NCBI GenBank assembly: GCA_947174505.1
Contig: CAMWJF010000016.1
Location: forward strand, 1 to 64,000
Direction of reading: 5' to 3'
Origin: an uncultured Lachnospiraceae bacterium
GTDB taxonomy: Bacteria; Bacillota; Clostridia; Lachnospirales; Lachnospiraceae
Length of the DNA stretch: 64,000 bases
In this document: in pieces, positions 16,901 to 25,765 of the stretch
Layout of the letters: each line of letters opens with the position of its first letter
How positions within the stretch are numbered: the stretch's first letter is position 1
Notes under the pieces: generated by a model
Seen by the model: the letters and a program-made list of their open reading frames with translations, nothing else
Told to the model about the DNA's origin: nothing
The model's database searches: none
Translations under genes and position numbers: made by a program

Positions 16901-17511
16901 AAGCTGCGGATCGACTCCACCTCGTCACCCCACAGCTCAATCCTGTAAGGATTTTCTTCCGTCAGGTCAAAAATATCGACAATGCCGCCACGGATGCTGA
17001 ACTGCCCCGGCTCCTCCACCTGATCGCACCTCTCATAACCAAGCCCCACAAGAGACTCCGCCAGATCCCGCTCTTCCACAGACATCTGCCTGTCGATTCG
17101 GATCACATGTCCGCTCCATTCCTCCAGAGACACCTGCGGCGCCATCAGCGCATCGAAGGTAGTAATCACAGTGAGCGGCACACCCTCCGCCATTCTGCGA
17201 AAGACCTTGATGCGTTCCTTCGTGAGCTGGTTGCCGTGGATATCTGCCTGAAAGAAAATCAGGTCCTTCGCCGGATACAACATGACATTCCTGTCATAAA
17301 ACTGGTAGTCCTCATACAGCTCCTTCGCCCGCAGATCATTAAAGGTAATAATCAGCTTCCGGCGAAAGCCCTCGCCCAGCCCGTAAATCATATGCAGTTT
17401 TTGGGAATCCGCACAGCCGCTCAATGCGGCGGAAGCCTTTCCTCTCGCAAGCAGCTCCCGAATTTCTTCATATTCCCCCAGCTCCGAAAGCGGGGCCAGC
17501 AATGCTCTCAT
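13972..17511 (-). CDS. mfd: Transcription-repair coupling factor Mfd
   Basis: 1179 aa, full length. It removes RNA polymerase stalled at DNA damage and recruits UvrA. The N-terminal UvrB-like region is followed by the polymerase-interacting domain (FNDLKVGDYVVHESHGLGIY, about residue 500), preceded by a very Lys-rich linker (KKKKRKKK). The helicase motor follows, with GDVGYGKTEIA, DEEQRFGV and QLRGRVGRS, and a C-terminal D7 domain. The RBS AGAGG lies before the ATG at 17511. The pth gene is 67 bases upstream on the same strand, a common clostridial pair. Confidence 0.97.
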   Translation of the reverse strand: MRALLAPLSELGEYEEIRELLARGKASAALSGCADSQKLHMIYGLGEGFRRKLIITFNDLRAKELYEDYQFYDRNVMLYPAKDLIFFQADIHGNQLTKERIKVFRRMAEGVPLTVITTFDALMAPQVSLEEWSGHVIRIDRQMSVEERDLAESLVGLGYERCDQVEEPGQFSIRGGIVDIFDLTEENPYRIELWGDEVESIRSFDVLSQRSIEKLEAVSVYPATELILSKKELRDGLALIQKEGKKQAEVLRKQMKTEESHRIEVQIRELTETLLEMGISYNAINLDSYVRYFYPETTSFADCFAGEGACIFLDEPLRIREHVDAVELEFRESMAHRAEKGYILPGQMDVLFPAASVAAGLESGRVVSLSSMEGKNPIVRTEQKFAVQARSLPSYNNSFDALVKDLKNYKKKGYRILLLSGSRTRARRLAEELRDQELNAFCTEDPMREVQPGEVMTAYGRVRKGFEYPLLQFMVIAESDIFGAQKKKKRKKKVYEGQKINDFNDLKVGDYVVHESHGLGIYQGIEKVEVEHVVKDYMKISYRDGGILYVLATGLDVIQKYASADGGTKPKLNKLGTQEWTRTKSKVRTAVEEIAGDLVELYAARQNGKGYCYGQDTVWQREFEEMFPFEETEDQVLAIAATKGDMESEKIMDRLICGDVGYGKTEIAIRAAFKAVQENKQVVYLVPTTILAQQHYHTFVQRMKDFPVRIDLLSRFRTAAEQKKTITDLKKGMVDIVIGTHRVLSADVEYKDLGLLIIDEEQRFGVTHKEKIKKLKENIDVLTLTATPIPRTLHMSLVGIRDMSVLEEAPEDRLPIQTFVCEYNEEMVREAIVRELAREGQVYYVYNRVNNIADVAAAISDLVPEANVAFAHGQMKESELERIMYDFVNGEIDVLVSTTIIETGLDISNVNTMIIHDSDQMGLSQLYQLRGRVGRSNRTAYAFLMYKRDKVLKEVAEKRLEAIREFTELGSGFKIAMRDLEIRGAGSLLGKSQHGHMQAVGYDLYCKMLNEAVKTKKGISVIEDFNTLVDLDVDAYIPPEYIVNEVQKLDIYKRIAGIENERECDDMREELLDRFGQVPKSVENLLRIALIRSHAHRLYMPEVKGKNERISFTLRPDAPIRVENIPLLISDYGGSLRFDPKGDPTFYLHYRKCGVIEKDEETLLMLTREALGKMEEMLV

Positions 17512-17578
17512 GTAAACCTCTTTCCATCATAAATATTTGATCGTTACCATTCCTACCCGGACGCCAAAGACCCCCGGA

Positions 17579-18181
17579 TCACACGCCGCCTTCTTCCTCC
17601 TTCTTCGGCGGACGTTTCCGCGCATTATATTTGTTCATGGCCGCATCCGGCCCTTCCACAATCACCGTCTCTATGGCAAGCGCCGCGGTTCTCGCGCTCT
17701 CATTCATCACTTTCCGCTCCCCGGCGGAAAAATGGCCCAGCACATAGTCCGCCAGATCCATCCTTGGCGGCTTTTCTCCCACGCCCATCCGCACCCGGAT
17801 AAATTCATCGTGTCCCAGATGCATGATGATATTTTTCAGGCCGTTGTGCCCCCCGTCGCTGCCCCGCTTGCGGATGCGGATCTGTCCCATGTCAAGACTC
17901 ACGTCGTCTGAAATCACGATCAGCCCGCTCTTCTCGTCCGCTTTGTAAAAGTCTATGACGCTGCGGATGCTCTCACCACTCAAATTCATGTAAGTGAGCG
18001 GCTTAACCAGAACCGCCTTGTGCCCTGCCACGATTCCTTTTCCGATGACCGCCTTATGCTTCTTTTCTCCCAGCACAATGTCGTTCTTTTCCGCAATCGC
18101 GTCAATCACGTCGAAGCCGATATTGTGTCTCGTATTCACATATTTTTTCTCCGGGTTCCCCAGACCTGCGATGATATACAT
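17579..18181 (-). CDS. pth: Peptidyl-tRNA hydrolase
   Basis: 200 aa. It frees tRNA from peptidyl-tRNAs dropped by ribosomes. The family residues are visible: GLGNPEKKY with Asn8, the catalytic His in NTRHNIGF, LTYMNLSG, the Asp in ISDDVSLDMG, and GGHNGLKN. The C-terminus carries a Lys/Glu-rich tail (PPKKEEEGG). It lies just upstream of mfd in the same direction. Confidence 0.96.
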   Translation of the reverse strand: MYIIAGLGNPEKKYVNTRHNIGFDVIDAIAEKNDIVLGEKKHKAVIGKGIVAGHKAVLVKPLTYMNLSGESIRSVIDFYKADEKSGLIVISDDVSLDMGQIRIRKRGSDGGHNGLKNIIMHLGHDEFIRVRMGVGEKPPRMDLADYVLGHFSAGERKVMNESARTAALAIETVIVEGPDAAMNKYNARKRPPKKEEEGGV

Positions 18182-18211
18182 AACTACCTCGATTCTATAA
18201 ATTTAGACATC

Positions 18212-18253
18212 AAAAAAGCAACCGCCGCTCACCAAAGTAGTTGGTTGCTTTTT
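18212..18253. terminator. Terminator between the 63-aa gene and pth
   Basis: AAAAAAGCAACC and GGTTGCTTTTT arms around a 19-base loop. It is symmetric in its A and T runs. It ends the small gene at 18265 on the minus strand. Confidence 0.75.
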
Positions 18254-18264
18254 AGCTTCCTTAC

Positions 18265-18456
18265 CTATTCATTGATCTTGTCAATGCTTATAAGGTTAAC
18301 ACCAAGACTTGTAAGTATCACCTTCAATGCTATATAATCTTCCTTCAAGTCTTCATAGGTCTTAACCGCATTTTCTTTCCTTGCCAGAAGCATCCGCTTT
18401 TGTACTTTCTGAAAATCATTTATAGATCTTTCAATAACCTCACCATTGTTCGGCAT
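18265..18456 (-). CDS. 63-aa small protein, paralogue of the one at 59834
   Basis: 63 aa starting at the ATG at 18456, with GGAGGTGA 5 bases upstream. It is all-helical in appearance and hydrophilic, with no signal. Along its whole length it matches the 62-aa protein at 59834: both begin MPN, share SI..F..VQ..ML near residues 11-22, and end with LGVNLxxxDKIxE. I do not recognise a function. It has its own terminator and lies between pth and spoVG. Confidence 0.75.
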   Translation of the reverse strand: MPNNGEVIERSINDFQKVQKRMLLARKENAVKTYEDLKEDYIALKVILTSLGVNLISIDKINE

Positions 18457-18582
18457 ACCCGTCACCTCCCAATCAGAAATCAGAGTTATTATTGGAACCA
18501 GTATACCATAACAGGAATACAAAGTCCATTGTAACATGAATAGCTGTTTTTATTCAGTAAATTATAATAATATTCTGTCCAC

Positions 18583-18612
18583 AAAAGAGAAGGACGCTCC
18601 CGCGTCCTTCTC
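18583..18612 (-). terminator. Terminator of spoVG
   Basis: Perfect 11-bp stem GAGAAGGACGC/GCGTCCTTCTC with a TCCC loop. On the minus strand it is followed by TTTTGT. It lies 16 bases past the spoVG stop. Confidence 0.9.
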
Positions 18613-18628
18613 CCGTTCTCATCCTATG

Positions 18629-18901
18629 CTACTCACTATTCGGCTCTAAAAGCGCGTTCTCATAGCTTTCCAGAATAATTCTCTGGATCCTGTCCCGAGT
18701 CTCGGAATTAATCGGGTGCGCAATATCGCGGTACTCACCATCCGACGCCTTCTTACTCGGCATAGCTATGAACAGACCTTTTTCGCCTTCAATTACTTTA
18801 ATGTCATGAACTACGAATTCATCGTCAATCGTGATCGAGACGATCGCCTTCATCTTGCTGTCTTGAGTCATTTTACGCACGCGGACATCAGTAATTCTCA
18901 T
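18629..18901 (-). CDS. spoVG: Septation/stationary-phase regulator SpoVG
   Basis: 90 aa. This is a small nucleic-acid-binding regulator affecting sporulation, septation and RNA metabolism in Firmicutes. The start [10 protein letters not shown], the core [21 protein letters not shown], and LFIAMPSKK...YRDIAHPIN are diagnostic. I chose the ATG at 18901 with AAGGAGG 9 bases upstream. The leader contains an inverted repeat (ACCGGT either side of ATTCCGG). The gap from 18902 to 19113 holds no gene. Confidence 0.96.
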   Translation of the reverse strand: MRITDVRVRKMTQDSKMKAIVSITIDDEFVVHDIKVIEGEKGLFIAMPSKKASDGEYRDIAHPINSETRDRIQRIILESYENALLEPNSE

Positions 18902-19113
18902 GAAGCTCAGCCTCCTTATCATATGATACCGGTCCGGAATCTACCGGTTTTCACAAGCTTTCTACACAAGTCATACTCATCAAGCCACGTAGCTTGTAAT
19001 AAACATTTAAATAATTATGCCCCTATTACAGACAACTTACACTTTCTTGGCAATCACCCCTCATCCCTGTTAAACACACATCCTGCATATCATAACATAA
19101 ATCATCCGTCAGG

Positions 19114-20232
19114 TCAAAGCGAATATCTGTCGTTATGTTCCACAACAATTTCTATCCCTTCCTCTCCCTTATGGTAGGAATTTGCGCGGATCGTTCCCCT
19201 GCTCTCAACAATGCAGTTCTCAATATGCGTGTTATCGCCAATATACACATCATTCAAAATGATGGAATTTTTGATATAACAGTTACTTCCGATATAGGTT
19301 TCCTTAAAGATCACGGAATCCTCTACCGTGCCATTGACAATACAGCCGCTGGAGATCAGGCTGTTTTTAATCTTGGCGCCCACATTATATTTCGCAGGCG
19401 GCAGATCGTCCACCTTGGAATAAACATCCGGGTACTGCTTGAAAAAGTAATCCCTGATTTCCGGTTTGAGGAAATCCATGTTAGTCCTGAAGTAATCCTC
19501 CACGGTAGCAATATTGCTCCAGTAGTCCTTCAGCTTATAGCCGAAAATTCTCTTCTGGTTCTTGTAGCGGATCAGAATATCCTTTACAAAATCATAGCGG
19601 TCCTCTTCCCGGCACTTCTCGATCATCTCGATCAGCATTCTTCTTCTGACCACATAGATACCGCAGGAGATGGTGTTGGACTTGGCCACCACCGGCTTCT
19701 CCTCAAACTCCTCGATGCGGCTGTCCTCATTCATCTTCAGCGTACCGAAACGCTCCACGTTGGCATCCGGAGCCAGATCCTTGCAGACCACGGTGATATC
19801 GGCCTTCTTCTCTATATGATACTCCAGAATCTTATTATAATCCATCTTGTAAACACAGTCGCCGGAAACAATCACCACATAGGGCTCATGGCTGTTCTTT
19901 AAGAAAGACAGGTTCTGCGCAATCGCATCCGCCGTACCCCGGTACCACGCATTGCTCTCAGCCGTCACCGCAGGCGTCTCCACAAACAGGCCTCCCTGCT
20001 TACGTCCGAAATCCCACCATTTGGACGAGCTCAGATGCTCGTTTAAGCTGCCCGCATTATACTGCGTAAGCACAGCCACCTTATTGATATGGGAATTGGA
20101 CATATTACTGAGCGCAAAGTCGATGCTTCTGTAGCTTCCCGCTATGGGCATCGCACAGACCGCGCGCTTCTGGGTCAGCTGCCTGATCCTGTGATTGTTA
20201 CCACCTGCTAAGATAATTCCGATTGCTCTCAC
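19114..20232 (-). CDS. glgD: Glucose-1-phosphate adenylyltransferase regulatory subunit GlgD
   Basis: 372 aa. The nucleotidyltransferase start [18 protein letters not shown] departs from the catalytic GGxGxRL signature of GlgC, as usual for GlgD, and the C-terminal half has left-handed beta-helix hexapeptides ([20 protein letters not shown]). GlgD pairs with GlgC to make ADP-glucose for glycogen. Its start overlaps the glgC stop by 4 bases (20229-20232), indicating translational coupling. Confidence 0.94.
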   Translation of the reverse strand: MRAIGIILAGGNNHRIRQLTQKRAVCAMPIAGSYRSIDFALSNMSNSHINKVAVLTQYNAGSLNEHLSSSKWWDFGRKQGGLFVETPAVTAESNAWYRGTADAIAQNLSFLKNSHEPYVVIVSGDCVYKMDYNKILEYHIEKKADITVVCKDLAPDANVERFGTLKMNEDSRIEEFEEKPVVAKSNTISCGIYVVRRRMLIEMIEKCREEDRYDFVKDILIRYKNQKRIFGYKLKDYWSNIATVEDYFRTNMDFLKPEIRDYFFKQYPDVYSKVDDLPPAKYNVGAKIKNSLISSGCIVNGTVEDSVIFKETYIGSNCYIKNSIILNDVYIGDNTHIENCIVESRGTIRANSYHKGEEGIEIVVEHNDRYSL

Positions 20233-21503
20233 GATTTATCACCTGCCTTAATCAAAGTTTTACCGCTGGGAAGATAGGAGTCCTTATAATCATCCGGCGT
20301 AGTCACACCGAAGACCACCGAATTCTTCCCAATGGTTATCCCCTTCGGGATAACGCTCTTCTCGCCTACCGTCACCAGATCGTGATCGTAGATGTTCGGG
20401 TCTGTCTCATTGGGAACAGCCTCGCCGATGCCCAGCTTCACATAATCCTGAATCTCTACATTTTCCGCGACAACCGCTTTATAAAGCTCGCAGTTTTCCC
20501 CGATCCTGGTCTGGTTCATAACGATGGAATCCCGGATTACCGTGCCTGCCCCGACGGTAACGCCGCAGCCGATCACGGAATTGTAAACCTGTCCACAGAT
20601 TTCGCAGCCCTCACCGATAATGCTCCGCTCCACCACGCTGTCCGACGACAGATACTGCGGCGGCAGGATCTCGCTCTTCGTGTAGATCTTCCAGTATTCC
20701 TCGTAGAGGTTAAACTCAGGCACAATGTCGATCAGCTCCATATTCGCTTCCCAGAAGGAATGAAGCGTTCCCACATCCTTCCAGTACCCGTTAAACTCAT
20801 AGGCGTAGAGGGGCGCGCCTTTCTTATGGCAGTAGGGGATCAGATGTTTGCCAAAGTCCAGTCCCGGCTGTTCCGAATTGGCGAGCATCGCCTCCTTCAG
20901 CGTCTTCCAGTTAAAGATATAAATACCCATGGAGGCCAGATTGCTGCGCGGGTTCGCAGGCTTCTCCTCAAAATCAGTAATCCTGCGGTTTTCATCGGTA
21001 ATCATAATACCGAAACGCTTCGCCTCTTCCATCGGAACCGGCATAACTGCAATGGTCACTTCCGCACCGTTCTGCTTATGGAAATCGAGCATCACTTCAT
21101 AATCCATCTTGTAGATATGATCCCCCGAAAGAATCAGCACATAGTCCGGATTAAAGGTCTCCATGTAGTCGATATTCTGATATATAGCGTTCGCCGTACC
21201 GGTATACCATTCGCTGTTGGCACTCTTTTCATAGGGCGGCAGAACCGTAACGCCGCCGATGTTCCTGTCCAGATCCCAGGGTATGCCGATACCGATATGT
21301 GTATTCAGCCTGAGGGGCTGATACTGCGTCAGCACGCCTACCGTGTCAACGCCTGAATTAATGCAGTTGCTCAGCGGGAAGTCGATGATCCGGTACTTAC
21401 TTCCGAAGGATACCGCAGGCTTGGCCACCTTCGACGTAAGCACTCCCAATCTGCTTCCCTGACCGCCAGCTAACAGCATGGCAATCATCTCTTTCTTTAC
21501 CAT
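20229..21503 (-). CDS. glgC: Glucose-1-phosphate adenylyltransferase GlgC
   Basis: 424 aa. It makes ADP-glucose from glucose 1-phosphate and ATP. It has [16 protein letters not shown] (catalytic Arg loop), [26 protein letters not shown] and FEEKP, then beta-helix repeats. I chose the ATG at 21503 with AAGAGGTG upstream. A GTG at 21512 overlaps that ribosome site. First gene of glgCD. The branching enzyme and glycogen synthase are not in this window. Confidence 0.95.
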   Translation of the reverse strand: MVKKEMIAMLLAGGQGSRLGVLTSKVAKPAVSFGSKYRIIDFPLSNCINSGVDTVGVLTQYQPLRLNTHIGIGIPWDLDRNIGGVTVLPPYEKSANSEWYTGTANAIYQNIDYMETFNPDYVLILSGDHIYKMDYEVMLDFHKQNGAEVTIAVMPVPMEEAKRFGIMITDENRRITDFEEKPANPRSNLASMGIYIFNWKTLKEAMLANSEQPGLDFGKHLIPYCHKKGAPLYAYEFNGYWKDVGTLHSFWEANMELIDIVPEFNLYEEYWKIYTKSEILPPQYLSSDSVVERSIIGEGCEICGQVYNSVIGCGVTVGAGTVIRDSIVMNQTRIGENCELYKAVVAENVEIQDYVKLGIGEAVPNETDPNIYDHDLVTVGEKSVIPKGITIGKNSVVFGVTTPDDYKDSYLPSGKTLIKAGDKS

Positions 21504-21580
21504 CTTTTTCACCTCTTATTTCTTAATATTATGTTTTTCGTATCTGTCTATCTCCATTACAAAAAATGATCCATATGTAA

Positions 21581-21609
21581 AGTATACCACAAGCTGACTA
21601 AAAACTGAA
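21581..21609 (-). promoter_or_regulatory. Promoter of glgCD
   Basis: On the minus strand TTCAGT (21609-21604), 17 bases, TATACT (21586-21581). The -35 is weak and sits inside a perfect inverted repeat, which suggests activation or repression at that site. Confidence 0.5.
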
Positions 21610-21640
21610 TACAATTTACAGGAATTCTCAGTTTTTAGTC
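21596..21640. promoter_or_regulatory. Perfect 13-bp inverted repeat upstream of glgC
   Basis: GACTAAAAACTGA and TCAGTTTTTAGTC separated by 19 bases. One arm overlaps the putative -35 of the glgC promoter. It has no T tract of the terminator kind on either strand, so an operator is the best guess. Confidence 0.5.
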
Positions 21641-21740
21641 CTTTCGATATATTAATAATATACAATATTTTATTTCATTTTTCAATGTCTTTGTTAATTT
21701 TTACATATTAACCTGTTTTTTTTCATTTCCTAACTTTATA

Positions 21741-21769
21741 TTGGTTTTTTCCTACAAAATGAGTATAAT
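21741..21769 (+). promoter_or_regulatory. Promoter of murC
   Basis: TTGGTT, 17 bases, TATAAT, 31 bases before the murC start codon, in an AT-rich divergent region shared with glgC. Confidence 0.8.
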
Positions 21770-21800
21770 ACTAGTAAAAACTGTAAAAGGGAGATACCCC

Positions 21801-23180
21801 ATGTACCAGATTGATTTTCACAAACCGATCCGCATCTACTTTATCGGAATCGGCGGTATCAGTATGAGCGGACTTGCAGAGATTCTTCTGGCGGAAGACT
21901 TTACGGTATCGGGTTCTGACCGCGCTCCTTCTGAGCTGACCCGTATGCTGGAAGAACGCGGCATCAAGGTTTTTTATGGACAGAAAGAAGAAAACCTCAC
22001 CGGCGACATTGACCTCGTCGTCTATACCGCCGCCATCAAAGGCGATAATCCGGAGCTGCTTGCCGCAAAGAAGTTAAACATTCCCACGCTGACCCGGGCG
22101 GAGCTTTTGGGGCAGATGATGAAAAACTATGAAACGCCCATCGCCGTAAGCGGCACCCACGGAAAAACCACTACAACCTCCATGATTTCCCAGATTCTAC
22201 TGAGCGCAGATACAGACCCTACCCTGTCCATCGGCGGCATCTACCGGCCCATCGGCGGCAATATCCGGGTGGGTTCATCCGGACTCTTTGTCACGGAGGC
22301 CTGCGAGTACACAAACAGCTTCTTAAGCTTCTTTCCAAAAATCGGCATTATTCTTAATATAGAAGAAGACCATCTGGATTTCTTTAAGGATCTTGCGGAT
22401 ATCCGGAACTCTTTCCGCCGTTTTGCCGGACTTCTGCCTGATGATGGCGCCCTCATTATCAACGGCGGTATTGAACGGTGCGAGGAGCTTACGGAAGGCC
22501 TTCCCTGCCGTGTTATCACCTATGGTCTCTCCTCCGGTTTTGACTACACGGCATCGCAGATCACTTACGACGAATCCGGGTTCCCCTCCTTCTGCCTTGG
22601 CGGCAGGGAAGGCCGGGAGCGCAGTTTTTCCCTGCGGGTACACGGGGACCACAATATCCTGAACGCTCTGGCGGCCATCGCGCTGGCGGATCTGCTCGGA
22701 CTTTCAGATGAGGTGATCCGCGCAGGACTTATGGCCTTCACCGGGACGGACAGACGTTTCGAGTATAAGGGGCAGGTGAACGGCGTCAACATTATCGACG
22801 ACTACGCCCATCACCCCACAGAGATCCGCGCCACCTTAAACGCTGCCATGCAATACCCCCACAAGCGGCTCTGGTGCGTATTCCAGCCCCACACCTACAC
22901 AAGAACCAAGGCTTTTTTGGAAGAGTTCGCCTCCGCCCTCTCTCTGGCTGACGAGATCGTCCTGGCAGATATCTACGCCGCCAGAGAAAAGGATACGCTT
23001 GGCATCAGCTCGGAAACCCTGCAGGAAAAAATCCGGTCGCTCGGACACTCCTGCCTCTACTTTCCCAGCTTTGGGGAGATAGAAAATTATCTCCTGAAAA
23101 ATTGCACAAAGGATGATTTGTTGATAACTATGGGCGCAGGCGATGTCGTAAAAATCGGTGAAAACCTGTTACAGAAATAA
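21801..23180 (+). CDS. murC: UDP-N-acetylmuramate--L-alanine ligase
   Basis: 459 aa. It adds the first amino acid to UDP-MurNAc in the cytosol. The start has the dinucleotide-fold-like FIGIGGISMSGLAEIL, then the P-loop SGTHGKTTTTSMI, the Mg-binding EACEYTNSFL, and DDYAHHPTEIRATL, all typical of MurC. The ATG at 21801 is preceded by AAGGGAG. An in-frame ATG at 21741 overlaps the promoter and adds no family sequence. Confidence 0.97.
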   Translation: MYQIDFHKPIRIYFIGIGGISMSGLAEILLAEDFTVSGSDRAPSELTRMLEERGIKVFYGQKEENLTGDIDLVVYTAAIKGDNPELLAAKKLNIPTLTRAELLGQMMKNYETPIAVSGTHGKTTTTSMISQILLSADTDPTLSIGGIYRPIGGNIRVGSSGLFVTEACEYTNSFLSFFPKIGIILNIEEDHLDFFKDLADIRNSFRRFAGLLPDDGALIINGGIERCEELTEGLPCRVITYGLSSGFDYTASQITYDESGFPSFCLGGREGRERSFSLRVHGDHNILNALAAIALADLLGLSDEVIRAGLMAFTGTDRRFEYKGQVNGVNIIDDYAHHPTEIRATLNAAMQYPHKRLWCVFQPHTYTRTKAFLEEFASALSLADEIVLADIYAAREKDTLGISSETLQEKIRSLGHSCLYFPSFGEIENYLLKNCTKDDLLITMGAGDVVKIGENLLQK

Positions 23181-23188
23181 TTATTCAC

Positions 23189-23237
23189 AATATCCACAGA
23201 AAAGAACCTGGGATGATCCGTTTTTTCTGTGGATATT
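23189..23237 (+). terminator. Terminator of murC
   Basis: Fifteen-base perfect arms AATATCCACAGAAAA and TTTTCTGTGGATATT, followed by a short T run. It begins 8 bases after the murC stop. Confidence 0.8.
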
Positions 23238-23432
23238 TTTGTGGAAGACACCGTGCGGTTTCATAACACTTTCCCTGTTTGTCCACAATATCCACCAAAA
23301 GAGTCTCCGCCATCTATTGATAAACGTTTATACGTTTGTTGCAGATTGCCCATTTCCTTTTCCTGACACCTGATGTTATACTTCTAAATACGCGCAGCGG
23401 ATATCTTCCGCTTTGCATATCAGTCATAATAT

Positions 23433-23459
23433 AGGGGTATAGGGGTATAAAAGGGGTAT
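23433..23459 (+). repeat. Three tandem AGGGGTAT units before dnaD
   Basis: The octamer AGGGGTAT occurs at 23433, 23441 and 23452, immediately before the ATG of the dnaD-like gene. The last unit doubles as its ribosome-binding site. Unit number could change by slippage and alter translation, which is inference. Confidence 0.6.
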
Positions 23460-23462
23460 AAA

Positions 23463-24575
23463 ATGGGGTTTTTGACAATTTATCAGGATAATTATACGGA
23501 TTCCACGGTTATCTCAAACCGTTTTATTGACGAGTACATGCAGGCCGCAAATGATGCACAGTTAAAGATTTACCTTTACCTGATACGCATGATGCGCGCC
23601 AGACTCGACACCAGCATAGGCGATATCGCCGATAAATTCAACTACACGGAAAAGGACGTAGTGCGCGCCCTCAAATATTGGGAAAGGAACGCTCTTCTGG
23701 TTCTTGACTATGATGGTCAAAAGAATATTGTTGGCATTCACCTGATGGATTCCGGCGCTCCCGCCCCGGTTCCGGTGCACTCTGCCGCAGCTACTTATCC
23801 GAGCGTTACGGCCCCCTTTCCTTCCCTGGCTGCGCCTGCGCATACAGCTGTTTCGTCTGCCGCCCATCCTGCCATGGGTGCAGCGGTTCCCGAGCAGACA
23901 CAGATTCAGACGCTCTCCGCTGAAAAGCCGAATTATACTGCGGACCAGCTCCGGGATTTTAAGGCGAACGAAGAGACTGCGAGACTTCTTTTTGTGGCAG
24001 AGCAGTACCTGAAAAAGCCTCTGAGCGCAAGCGACATGCGCACTATCCTTTTCATTATGGACAAGCTGGGGTTCTCCGAAGATCTGACGGATTACCTGAT
24101 CCAATACTGTGTCGACCGCGGCAAGCGAGATCTGCGCTACATAGAAAAGGTCGCCATTAGCTGGGCAGAACAGGGCATTACCACACAGAAGCAGGCCGCT
24201 TCCCTGGCCGGGAAATATGATAAGGCCGTTTACGAAATCATGCGGGCTCTCGGGAAAAACAATATTCCCACCGAGACAGAAGTTGCGTATATTGACCGCT
24301 GGCGCAAGCTTTACGGCTTTGAAAACGATGTGATTCTTACGGCCTGCGAACGCACTGTCCTTGCTACGGACAGCCACCGTTTTGAATATGCGGACAGCAT
24401 TCTGACAAGCTGGTCTAAGGCAGGCGTACACCACAAAAGTGACATTAAGCCTCTGGACGAGAACCACCGCCGGAGCAGAGTGAGCCGTCCCGCCGCGTCC
24501 ACGAATAAGTTTAATCAGTTTACGCAGAATGAATATGATTTTGATGCCCTCGAAAAGGAAATTCTGAGCAATTAA
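23463..24575 (+). CDS. dnaD: DnaD-domain replication initiation protein
   Basis: 370 aa. The N-terminal winged-helix region (about 1-90) and two DnaD/DnaB_2-type helical domains (about 150-225 and 240-330, e.g. TEVAYIDRWRKLYGFENDVILTAC split at a Trp-rich turn) are separated by an Ala/Pro-rich linker. Proteins of this type remodel DNA and help load helicase with DnaI. The next gene is the helicase loader, which supports the role. The ribosome-binding site is the tandem AGGGGTAT stretch. Confidence 0.85.
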   Translation: MGFLTIYQDNYTDSTVISNRFIDEYMQAANDAQLKIYLYLIRMMRARLDTSIGDIADKFNYTEKDVVRALKYWERNALLVLDYDGQKNIVGIHLMDSGAPAPVPVHSAAATYPSVTAPFPSLAAPAHTAVSSAAHPAMGAAVPEQTQIQTLSAEKPNYTADQLRDFKANEETARLLFVAEQYLKKPLSASDMRTILFIMDKLGFSEDLTDYLIQYCVDRGKRDLRYIEKVAISWAEQGITTQKQAASLAGKYDKAVYEIMRALGKNNIPTETEVAYIDRWRKLYGFENDVILTACERTVLATDSHRFEYADSILTSWSKAGVHHKSDIKPLDENHRRSRVSRPAASTNKFNQFTQNEYDFDALEKEILSN

Positions 24576-24679
24576 AAATCGTCGCTCGGCAGCGAACATT
24601 AAGAGTATGCCTGCGGCAAACTCTGAGAATGCTCCGCATTCTCCTTGAATGGTTTACACTGTCGCAATTTTCTATAGAA
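24574..24679 (+). repeat. Dispersed intergenic repeat, copy 2
   Basis: It starts inside the dnaD stop codon. Here module A is a longer variant (ATCGTCGCTCGGCAGCGA, then a hairpin GAGTATGCC/GGCAAACTC) shared with the copy at 32971. Module B (GAGAATGC/GCATTCTC hairpin and constant tail to CTATAGAA) matches the others. It separates dnaD from the helicase loader gene. Confidence 0.8.
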
Positions 24680-24782
24680 TAACAAATGGAGCTTCGCTCA
24701 ATTGCGAGCTTCGCTCGATTGCGGGATCCGCTTCGCGGACTCGGATAAGCCAAAAAAACTCTCGTATCAGAAGGAGGCGCCC

Positions 24783-25754
24783 GTGCCACTAACGAACACG
24801 CAATACGACCGAATCTTCCGTCAGTATGAGGAGAAGCAGAGACAAAACCGGCTGGAAACGCAGCGCAGACGCGATTATGTATATGAGCGTCTCCCCAAAT
24901 ACCGGGAGCTGGAGGATGAGACTGCCTCCCTCTCCGTCGCACAGGGGAAGAAGCTCCTGTCCGGCGATGAGGGCGCCCTTGCGCATCTCCGTCAAAATCT
25001 TGCCGCCCTGCGGGAGCAGAAAAAACGGCTGCTGTCGGATGCAGGCCTTCCCGCCGATTATCTGGAGCCGCTCTTTTTCTGTGCCGACTGTCAGGATACC
25101 GGCTATATCGGCCAGCGCAAATGCCACTGTCTGAAACAGGCGGAAATCTCCCTTCTCTACGAGCAGTCAGGACTGCAGGAAATACTTGCAAACAACAACT
25201 TTTCTCTTCTGTCCTACGAATTTCACACCGGAGAAGATCTTTCCCACTTCGAGAAAGCAGTAAAAAACTGCAGGAATTTTATCAAAAATTTTGATTCCGA
25301 CTACCACAATCTCTTTTTTTATGGTACAGTGGGTACGGGGAAATCATTTCTTTCAGGCTGTGTGGCCAAAGAATTGATGGATCAGGGACATTCCGTGATC
25401 TATTTCGGTGCGACAGGTCTCTTTGATTTATTGTCGAGCACCTCTTTTGACACAAAAAACAGGGACGAGCGGCAAAACACCTACTCTGATCTCTATCGGT
25501 GCGATCTGCTTATCATTGACGATCTGGGCACGGAGCTGACAAACCAGTTTACCGCCTCCCAGCTCTTCTCTCTCCTGAACGAGCGAAATATAGGCAGAAA
25601 GGCCACTATCATATCCACAAACCTTTCTCTTCGAGAATTGCAGGACAGATATTCCGACCGTATTTTTTCCCGTATTACAAGCAACTTTATGGTCTGTAAA
25701 CTCACAGGCCCGGACATTCGTATGTACCAGAAGAGACAGTTGAACAGAAAGTGA
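24783..25754 (+). CDS. dnaI: DnaI/DnaC-like helicase loader ATPase
   Basis: 323 aa. An N-terminal helical part leads to a zinc-binding motif (CADCQDTGYIGQRKCHC, about residues 100-116) and then an AAA+ domain with Walker A FYGTVGTGKSFL and Walker B LLIIDDLGTE. It loads the replicative helicase. I chose the GTG at 24783, with GGAGG 5 bases upstream. Codons before it run through repeat debris. Its last 4 bases overlap a possible GTG for the next gene. Confidence 0.9.
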   Translation: MPLTNTQYDRIFRQYEEKQRQNRLETQRRRDYVYERLPKYRELEDETASLSVAQGKKLLSGDEGALAHLRQNLAALREQKKRLLSDAGLPADYLEPLFFCADCQDTGYIGQRKCHCLKQAEISLLYEQSGLQEILANNNFSLLSYEFHTGEDLSHFEKAVKNCRNFIKNFDSDYHNLFFYGTVGTGKSFLSGCVAKELMDQGHSVIYFGATGLFDLLSSTSFDTKNRDERQNTYSDLYRCDLLIIDDLGTELTNQFTASQLFSLLNERNIGRKATIISTNLSLRELQDRYSDRIFSRITSNFMVCKLTGPDIRMYQKRQLNRK

Positions 25755-25765
25755 GGACTCTTTCC

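Noticed and set aside
19135-19902. Long plus-strand open frame opposite glgD
   Set aside because: It is an antisense shadow of the codon pattern of glgD without a ribosome site or similarity.
24683-24750. Extra palindromic GC-rich units after repeat copy 2
   Set aside because: They contain short echoes such as GCTTCGCTC but no clear full repeat unit, so I did not count them as another family member.
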